Assembly: GCA_046261635.1 (NCBI GenBank)
Contig: JBHEOL010000275.1
Coordinates: 1 to 19,053, forward strand
DNA length: 19,053 bases
Direction of reading: 5' to 3'
Source of the DNA: JBHEPS01 sp046261635
GTDB taxonomy: Bacteria > Acidobacteriota > Thermoanaerobaculia > Gp7-AA8
Shown here: positions 14,066 to 19,053 of the stretch, piece after piece
Position numbering within the stretch: position 1 is the stretch's first letter
Layout of the letters: the number at the start of each line of letters is the position of its first letter
Notes under the pieces: generated by a model
The model's database searches: none
What the model was told of the DNA's origin: nothing
The model's input: the letters and a program-made list of their open reading frames with translations, nothing else
Program-made: the position numbers and the translations under genes

Positions 14066-14091
14066 TTTCGATAGGGGGACCGCTATCGAAA
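14066..14091. promoter_or_regulatory. Perfect 9-bp inverted repeat, possible operator or mRNA hairpin
   Basis: TTTCGATAG (14066-14074), spacer GGGGACCG, CTATCGAAA (14083-14091). It lies between the response regulator stop and the PAS-GGDEF-EAL start. It is AT-richer than its surroundings and has no T tract, so an operator fits better than a terminator. Who binds it is unknown. Confidence 0.45.
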
Positions 14092-14152
14092 TGCGGCTGT
14101 TTCTTCCGCCTCGTGAAAACTAGGTTGAGTGTGGGCGAAGGGCCCATATTCA

Positions 14153-15802
14153 ATGAACCCCACTGGTCACGAGCTTCTCGAGCGAAGAAAAGTCGGCTTT
14201 TACAGGCAGGCGCTGGACGGCCGCGTTCTCGAGTGCAACGACGCGCTCGCTAAAATTCTCGGTTACGACTCGCGCGATGAGATTTTGCGCACCGGAACGA
14301 TCGACTACTTCGTGAAGTCGGACTTTCCGACCGTGCTCGCCGCTCTCGACGATCTGCGGACCATCGACAAGATCGAGGTCTGTTTGCGGCGGCGCAACGG
14401 TACGCTCGTCTGGGTCAATCAGAACATCGGATTGATCGAGCACGACGGCTCGCCAGCGATCGAAGGCGTGATGTTCGAGACGAGCGACGAGCCCGCGGGC
14501 GGTGACCGCTTCGAGTATCAGGTCACCCACGATCCGCTGACGGGGCTGCCGAACCGAAGCCTCTTCTTCGACCGCCTTCTCGTCGGTCTCGCGCAGTCGC
14601 AAAGGCGCGAGCGCTCGATCGCCGTCTGCGTGCTCGATCTCGACCACTTCGATCTGCTCAACTCCACCTTCGGACGCGCGATGGCTGACCGCCTTCTGAA
14701 GATCGTCGGTGACCGTCTCCTCGACGTTCTTCGCATCGAAGACACGGTCGCCCGCTTCGGTAGCGACGAGTTCGGCCTGATCCTGGTCGACGTCGACAAC
14801 GAGGTCGCACTGGCCTCGATCGCCCAGCGCCTGCTCGACAGCGTCTCCCGTCCGGTCAATCTCGACGGGCACGACATCCACGTCAATGCCAGCATCGGCG
14901 TGGCGATGTTCCCCACCGACGGGACCGAGCCCGAGACGCTTCTCCGGAACGCCGACACCGCCATGTACCGCGCCAAGGATGTCGGCCGGAATACCTGGCA
15001 GTTCTTCGAGCCCGAGACGAACGCCCGCGCCTTCGAGCGGCAGATGGTCGTCCGCGCGCTCCGCGACGCGATCATCAACGAAGAGTTCGTCCTGCACTAC
15101 CAGCCGCAGGTCAACGTGCAGACCGGAAAGATCGATTGCCTCGAAGCACTCCTCCGGTGGAATCACCCCGAGCTCGGCATGGTCAATCCCGAGGACTTCC
15201 TGCCCGCGGCAGAGCAGGGCGGCCTCGTCCTCCGGATCGGCGAGTGGGTGCTTCGCACCGCGACCCGTCAGGCGCGTGCCTGGACGGCGAGCGGACTCGG
15301 TGACCTCCGGATGGCGATCAACCTCTCGTGGCGGCAGTTCCAGCAACCCGACCTGATTCGGCGCCTCGGAGCCATCATCCTCGAAGAAGACATCGACCCG
15401 TCGCGGATCGAGCTCGAGATCAGTGAACGTTCGCTCCAGCACACCGACCGGACGATGACCACGCTTCTCGGGCTGAAAAACCTCGGCGTGAAGCTGGCCC
15501 TCGACGACTTCGGATCGGGACGCTCTTCTCTGAACGATCTCAAGAGAATGCCGTTCGACACGGTCAAGATCGACCCCTCCTTCATCCACGGAGCCATGGA
15601 ACAGCTCGATGACGCGGCGCTGGTTCAGGCCGTGATCACCATGGCGCGCGCCCTCGGGCTCCGCGTCGTGGCCGAGGGGGTCGAGACCAGGGATCAGCTC
15701 ACGTTCCTCAAGGACCGGAGTTGTACGGAAATGCAGGGGTTCTTCTTCGGCCACCCGATCGCCGCGAAGGGAATGGAAGAGCTTCTCAGGATGCAACACT
15801 GA
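14153..15802 (+). CDS. PAS-GGDEF-EAL protein, cyclic di-GMP phosphodiesterase (with degenerate GGDEF)
   Basis: A 549-residue soluble signalling protein controlling cyclic di-GMP. Residues about 10-115 form a PAS-like sensor (GFYRQALDGRVLECNDALAKILGY). The GGDEF domain (about 125-290) opens with THDPLTGLPNRSLFFDRL; its signature is GSDEF at 203-207, and the usual GHxxGD is GRAMAD, so cyclase activity is doubtful, though the RIED inhibitory-site motif is kept. The EAL domain (about 305-549) is intact: LEALLRW (Glu331), INLSWRQF, ELEISERSL, LALDDFGSGRSSL, VKIDPSFI, VVAEGVET and MQGFFFGHPI, so phosphodiesterase activity is expected. ATG 14153 (GAAGGG 10 nt before) is preferred; GTG 14129 is possible. 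A strong terminator follows. The regulator upstream or the dyad at 14066-14091 may control it. Confidence 0.93.
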   Translation: MNPTGHELLERRKVGFYRQALDGRVLECNDALAKILGYDSRDEILRTGTIDYFVKSDFPTVLAALDDLRTIDKIEVCLRRRNGTLVWVNQNIGLIEHDGSPAIEGVMFETSDEPAGGDRFEYQVTHDPLTGLPNRSLFFDRLLVGLAQSQRRERSIAVCVLDLDHFDLLNSTFGRAMADRLLKIVGDRLLDVLRIEDTVARFGSDEFGLILVDVDNEVALASIAQRLLDSVSRPVNLDGHDIHVNASIGVAMFPTDGTEPETLLRNADTAMYRAKDVGRNTWQFFEPETNARAFERQMVVRALRDAIINEEFVLHYQPQVNVQTGKIDCLEALLRWNHPELGMVNPEDFLPAAEQGGLVLRIGEWVLRTATRQARAWTASGLGDLRMAINLSWRQFQQPDLIRRLGAIILEEDIDPSRIELEISERSLQHTDRTMTTLLGLKNLGVKLALDDFGSGRSSLNDLKRMPFDTVKIDPSFIHGAMEQLDDAALVQAVITMARALGLRVVAEGVETRDQLTFLKDRSCTEMQGFFFGHPIAAKGMEELLRMQH

Positions 15803-15853
15803 TCGCCGCGATGCGGTGACGACTCCAGGAGAGTCGATTTCCCCACGCCCCCG

Positions 15854-15892
15854 GAGGGCGGCCCTATTGCCCGGGGCCGCCCTCTTTTTTTT
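15854..15892 (+). terminator. Intrinsic terminator after the GGDEF-EAL gene
   Basis: GAGGGCGGCCC (15854-15864), 9-nt loop, GGGCCGCCCTC (15874-15884): a perfect 11-bp GC stem followed at once by eight T (15885-15892). It begins 52 bp after the stop codon. Confidence 0.94.
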
Positions 15893-15918
15893 GACTCCTT
15901 TTGCGTGGTTCTGACAAA

Positions 15919-15946
15919 GGGGCCAGGGGCTAGGGGCCAGGGGCCA
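15919..15946. repeat. Short GGGGCCA/GGGGCTA heptad array
   Basis: Four 7-bp units in register: GGGGCCA, GGGGCTA, GGGGCCA, GGGGCCA. The unit type is shared with the outer ends of the elements at 1-180 and 9049-9473, but no palindromic core is recognisable beside it, so it may be a decayed or minimal copy. It begins 27 bp after the terminator's T tract. It lies in the 15803-16209 gap, which otherwise holds the terminator and the parE leader; I see no gene there. Confidence 0.7.
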
Positions 15947-16146
15947 GGGAAGTCAGCACGCGGGGCGTAGCCCTTTCGCAGTCACCGTTGGTCACTCTTG
16001 GCTACTCCTCGTAGAAGGCGGAATCGAGGCGTGTTCGGCACTCCCTGCGGGGAGGTTTCCTTCCCTCGGGATTCCGCTATCATGTGCCGGCCTTCGACCG
16101 GAGTCGCCGTTGCCGCGAAAGCCCCGAGGGGGGGTTCGGAAGACGG

Positions 16147-16186
16147 GGCCCGTCACCGGGGGAGGGTGCGACGGGCCGCGGGCCCG
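16147..16186 (+). promoter_or_regulatory. Two mutually exclusive hairpins in the parE leader
   Basis: GGCCCGTC (16147-16154) pairs perfectly with GACGGGCC (16170-16177). The last six bases of that right arm, CGGGCC (16172-16177), can instead pair with GGCCCG (16181-16186) across a 3-nt loop. The second structure ends 24 nt before the parE ATG. A TATCAT at 16078-16083 could be a -10 box for this leader, but the -35 is poor. GC-rich DNA gives such pairings by chance, so regulation is only suggested. Confidence 0.3.
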
Positions 16187-16209
16187 CGATCTCATCGAAA
16201 CCACGAGCC

Positions 16210-18111
16210 ATGCCCGTATCCTCGAAATACGACTCTTCCGCCATCGAAGTCCTCTCCGGTCTCGACCCGGTCCGCAAGCGACCCGGGATGTACACGCAGA
16301 CCGAGCGCCCGAACCATCTCGTCCAGGAAGTCCTCGACAATGCGGTCGATGAAGCCATCGCCGGCTTCTGCGACGAGATCGAGGTCGTGCACCACGACGA
16401 CGGATCGGTCTCGGTCACCGACAACGGACGGGGAATGCCGGTAGATCGCCACGCGAAGGAAGGGGTCTCGGGGGTCGAGGTCATCCTGACGCGGCTGCAC
16501 GCGGGAGCGAAGTTCTCCGACAAGAACTACCGTTTCTCGGGCGGTCTGCACGGGGTCGGCGTCTCGGTGGTCAACGCCCTCTCGACGAAGCTCCAGGTCT
16601 GGGTCCGGCGCGACGGCAACGAGTACTCGATGACCTTCGGGGACGGGAAGAGGAAGTCGGACCTCAAAGTGGTCGGGTCGGTCGGGAAGCGCAACACCGG
16701 GACGACCGTGAGGTTCTGGCCGGATCCGAAGTTCTTCGATACGCCAAAGTACTCGATCCCCCGCATGAAGCACGCGATGCGGGCCAAGGCCGTGCTGTCG
16801 CCGAAGCTGCGGATCCGTTTCGTCGACCAGACCGACCACGGGAACGACGAGGAGTGGTATTTCGAAGACGGGCTCACCGACTTTCTCACCTCCGAGCTGG
16901 GGCAGACGGAGTTTCTTCCCGAGCCTCCATTCGTGGGTCACTTCAAGGGGAGCACGGAAGAAGTCGACTGGGCCGTGGTCTGGCTGCCGGAAGAGGGGAC
17001 AGTCGTCGAAGAGAGTTACGTGAACCTGATACCGACCTCGCAGGGCGGGACTCACGTCAATGGATTCAGGCTCGGACTGACCGACGCAATCCGTGAGTTC
17101 TGCGAGTTCCGGAACCTTCTTCCCCGTGGGGTCAAGCTCGCGCCGGAGGATGTGTGGGCGCGCTGCTCGTACCTTCTCTCGGTACGGATGCACGAGCCCC
17201 AGTTCAGCGGGCAGACGAAAGAGAGGCTCTCCTCTCGCGAGGCGGCCGCATTCGTCTCGGGCGTGACACAGGATGCATTCTCTCTGTGGCTGAATCATCA
17301 CGTCCCCGAGGCGGAGAAGATCGCGCAGATCGCGATCAATTCGGCGATGGTGCGGCTGCGTCAGGGGAAGAAGATCGAGAGAAAGAAGACGACCGCCGGG
17401 CCGGCGCTCCCGGGCAAGCTGGCGGACTGCAGCAGCCAGGATCTCGAGCTCACGGAGCTGTTTCTCGTCGAGGGTGATTCGGCGGGCGGATCTGCGAAGC
17501 AGGCGCGCAACCGCGAGTACCAGGCGATCATGCCCCTGCGCGGAAAGATCCTGAACACCTGGGAGGTCGATGCGGGGGAGATTCTCGGGTCGCAGGAGGT
17601 GCACGACATCTCGGTCGCGCTCGGCGTCGATCCCGGAGTCTCGAAGCTCGACGGCCTCCGCTACGGAAAGATCTGCATCCTCGCGGACGCCGACTCGGAT
17701 GGGGCGCACATCGCGACGCTTCTCTGCGCGCTCTTTCTCCGGCATTTCCGGCCGCTCGTCGCCGAGGGGCACGTCTTCGTGGCGATGCCGCCGCTCTACC
17801 GGATCGACGTCGGGAAGAACGTTTACTACGCGCTCGACGACGAAGAAAAGCAGGGGATCGTCAACCGGATCGAGGCGGAGAAGATCCGCGGCAAAATCAA
17901 CATCCAGCGGTTCAAGGGTCTCGGTGAGATGAACCCGCTTCAGCTGCGCGAGACGACGATGGCGCCCGAAACGCGCCGGCTCGTGCGGCTGACGATCGAC
18001 GAGACCGATAACCCCGACCCGCTCATCGACATGCTGCTTGCGAAGAACCGCGCGGGCGACCGGAAGGCGTGGCTGCAGCGGAAGGGCGACGAAGCCGATC
18101 TCGAAGTCTGA
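16210..18111 (+). CDS. parE: DNA topoisomerase IV subunit B (ParE)
   Basis: The ATPase subunit of topoisomerase IV, which with ParC decatenates and relaxes DNA. In 633 residues: the GHKL ATPase (about 1-220) with VQEVLDNAVDEAIAG, VTDNGRGMPVD and FSGGLHGVGVSVVNA; the transducer region with SYVNLIPTSQGGTHVNGFR and FSGQTKERLSSREAAAF; and TOPRIM with ELFLVEGDSAGGSAKQAR and ILADADSDGAHIATLL, then INIQRFKGLGEMNPLQLRET. It lacks the roughly 170-residue insert of E. coli-type GyrB and ends KGDEADLEV like E. coli ParE (630 residues), so ParE rather than GyrB. Long identical blocks to the proteobacterial protein are notable. ATG 16210 matches the family start (then SSAIEVLSGLDPVRKRPGMY); upstream codons are non-coding. 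parC follows after 25 bp. Confidence 0.95.
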   Translation: MPVSSKYDSSAIEVLSGLDPVRKRPGMYTQTERPNHLVQEVLDNAVDEAIAGFCDEIEVVHHDDGSVSVTDNGRGMPVDRHAKEGVSGVEVILTRLHAGAKFSDKNYRFSGGLHGVGVSVVNALSTKLQVWVRRDGNEYSMTFGDGKRKSDLKVVGSVGKRNTGTTVRFWPDPKFFDTPKYSIPRMKHAMRAKAVLSPKLRIRFVDQTDHGNDEEWYFEDGLTDFLTSELGQTEFLPEPPFVGHFKGSTEEVDWAVVWLPEEGTVVEESYVNLIPTSQGGTHVNGFRLGLTDAIREFCEFRNLLPRGVKLAPEDVWARCSYLLSVRMHEPQFSGQTKERLSSREAAAFVSGVTQDAFSLWLNHHVPEAEKIAQIAINSAMVRLRQGKKIERKKTTAGPALPGKLADCSSQDLELTELFLVEGDSAGGSAKQARNREYQAIMPLRGKILNTWEVDAGEILGSQEVHDISVALGVDPGVSKLDGLRYGKICILADADSDGAHIATLLCALFLRHFRPLVAEGHVFVAMPPLYRIDVGKNVYYALDDEEKQGIVNRIEAEKIRGKINIQRFKGLGEMNPLQLRETTMAPETRRLVRLTIDETDNPDPLIDMLLAKNRAGDRKAWLQRKGDEADLEV

Positions 18112-18136
18112 GGCCGGGTACGATCGCGACAGACCT

Positions 18137-19053
18137 ATGGCGACCAGAAAAAAGAAAGCAGGCTCCAGCGGCGGAGGCCAGCTCCCGCTCATGGGTGGCG
18201 GCGAGCTCGCCCGCCCGTCGATCCTCGACATCGAGAACGTTCCCGTGGCCCGTTTCGCGGAGAAGGCGTATCTCGATTACTCGATGTACGTCATCCTCGA
18301 CCGGGCCCTGCCGCACATCGCGGACGGGCTCAAGCCAGTGCAGCGCCGGATCATCTACGCGATGTCGGAGCTCGGGCTGTCCGCAGGCTCGAAATTCAAG
18401 AAGTCGGCGCGGACGATCGGCGACGTGATCGGCAAATACCATCCCCACGGCGACTCCGCCTGCTACGAGGCGATGGTGCTCATGGCGCAGCCGTTCTCGC
18501 TCCGTTACCCGCTGGTCGACGGCCAGGGAAACTGGGGATCGCCGGACGACCCGAAGTCGTTCGCGGCAATGCGCTACACCGAAGCGAAGCTGACGCGTTT
18601 TTCGGAAGTGCTTCTTTCCGAGCTCGGGCAGGGAACGGTCGACTGGGGCCCGAACTTCGACGGGACGATGGAGGAGCCGCGCCTCCTCCCGGCCCGCCTT
18701 CCGCACGTTCTTCTCAACGGTGCGTCCGGCATCGCAGTCGGCATGGCCACCGATATCCCGCCGCACAACGTCCGTGAGGTCGTCGGCGCCGCGATCGAGC
18801 TCCTCGAGGACCCCGACGCGTCGATCGCTACGATCTGCACGCACATTCCCGCGCCCGACTTCCCGACCGATGCCGAGATCATCACTCCGAGGATGGAGAT
18901 TCGCGAGATCTGCAAGTCGGGAAACGGCTCAATCCGGATGCGCGCGAAATGGGAGCGCGAGGACGGCGACATCGTCATTACCGCGCTGCCGTACCAGGTG
19001 TCCGGAAGCAAGATCCTCCAGCAGATCGCGCAGCAGATGCAGGCGAAGAAGCT
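18137..19053 (+). CDS. parC: DNA topoisomerase IV subunit A (ParC), 3' end beyond the window
   Basis: The first 305 codons of the breakage-reunion subunit; no stop occurs before the window edge. After a basic, Gly-rich extension (MATRKKKAGSSGGG) come AYLDYSMYVILDRALPHIADG and LKPVQRRIIYAMSELGLSAG; FKKSARTIGDVIGKYHPHGD; the quinolone-resistance region with Asp106, Ser107 and Glu111 (E. coli Asp79, Ser80, Glu84; all wild-type); and the active-site Tyr147 in AAMRYTEAK (E. coli Tyr120). LPARLPHVLLNGASGIAVGM and ALPYQVSGSKILQQIAQQM continue the match, which is to ParC more than GyrA (KKSAR, DDPKSFAAMRYTE). The extension makes it about 27 residues longer at the N-terminus than E. coli ParC. It is co-directional with parE at 25 bp, so probably one operon. 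No clear ribosome site is seen. Confidence 0.95.
   Translation, partial: MATRKKKAGSSGGGQLPLMGGGELARPSILDIENVPVARFAEKAYLDYSMYVILDRALPHIADGLKPVQRRIIYAMSELGLSAGSKFKKSARTIGDVIGKYHPHGDSACYEAMVLMAQPFSLRYPLVDGQGNWGSPDDPKSFAAMRYTEAKLTRFSEVLLSELGQGTVDWGPNFDGTMEEPRLLPARLPHVLLNGASGIAVGMATDIPPHNVREVVGAAIELLEDPDASIATICTHIPAPDFPTDAEIITPRMEIREICKSGNGSIRMRAKWEREDGDIVITALPYQVSGSKILQQIAQQMQAKK

Noticed and set aside
14150..15799. 549-codon minus-strand open frame
   Set aside because: Exact antisense shadow of the GGDEF-EAL gene, whose motifs are unmistakable on the plus strand.
16192..18231. 679-codon minus-strand open frame
   Set aside because: It is antisense to parE; its translation is Arg/Leu/Asp-rich with no domain, a usual shadow in high-GC coding DNA.

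Overview
This is a GC-rich bacterial chromosomal window carrying mostly housekeeping and signalling genes. No rRNA, tRNA, CRISPR array, phage gene or transposase was seen. The codon use, the cytosolic histidine kinase/NarL pair, the ECF sigma operon and the many heptanucleotide-repeat elements between genes suggest an uncultured Acidobacteriota-like organism. That assignment is an inference from style, not from a marker gene. ParE and ParC at the right end look strikingly proteobacterial in sequence.

Layout, left to right: half of a repeat element (1-180); a HerA/YjgR-type ATPase on the minus strand; a small secreted protein; a helical hypothetical protein; a 99-bp tandem repeat; a POT-family peptide transporter closed by a textbook terminator; a palindromic heptad-repeat element; a DUF819-type membrane protein (minus) divergent from murB (plus); a second element; a PilZ-domain protein and a hot-dog thioesterase co-transcribed on the minus strand; and a third, largest element. 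Then come a three-gene plus-strand operon (two-TM membrane protein, ECF sigma factor, zinc-finger membrane anti-sigma factor), a possible 44-codon small gene, a DinB-like protein, an overlapping sensor kinase/response regulator pair, a PAS-GGDEF-EAL protein with a strong terminator, and finally parE followed by parC, which runs off the right edge.

Functional themes: topology control (parE-parC), envelope synthesis and uptake (murB, peptide transporter), and regulation (sigma/anti-sigma, kinase/regulator, c-di-GMP turnover by the EAL protein and a possible PilZ receptor).

The most unusual signal is the intergenic element family. Each well-resolved copy is a long imperfect palindrome with a conserved inner core, capped by arms made of 7-bp tandem units (GGCAGAA, GTCAGAA, GCCAGAA, GGGGCTA). 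Four gene 3' ends (yjgR-like, DUF819, murB, pilZ) lie 0-3 nt from the edge of such an element, so the elements seem to sit exactly at stop codons. The smaller leads are a Shine-Dalgarno-preceded small ORF, a perfect dyad ahead of the EAL gene, and two mutually exclusive hairpins in the parE leader.
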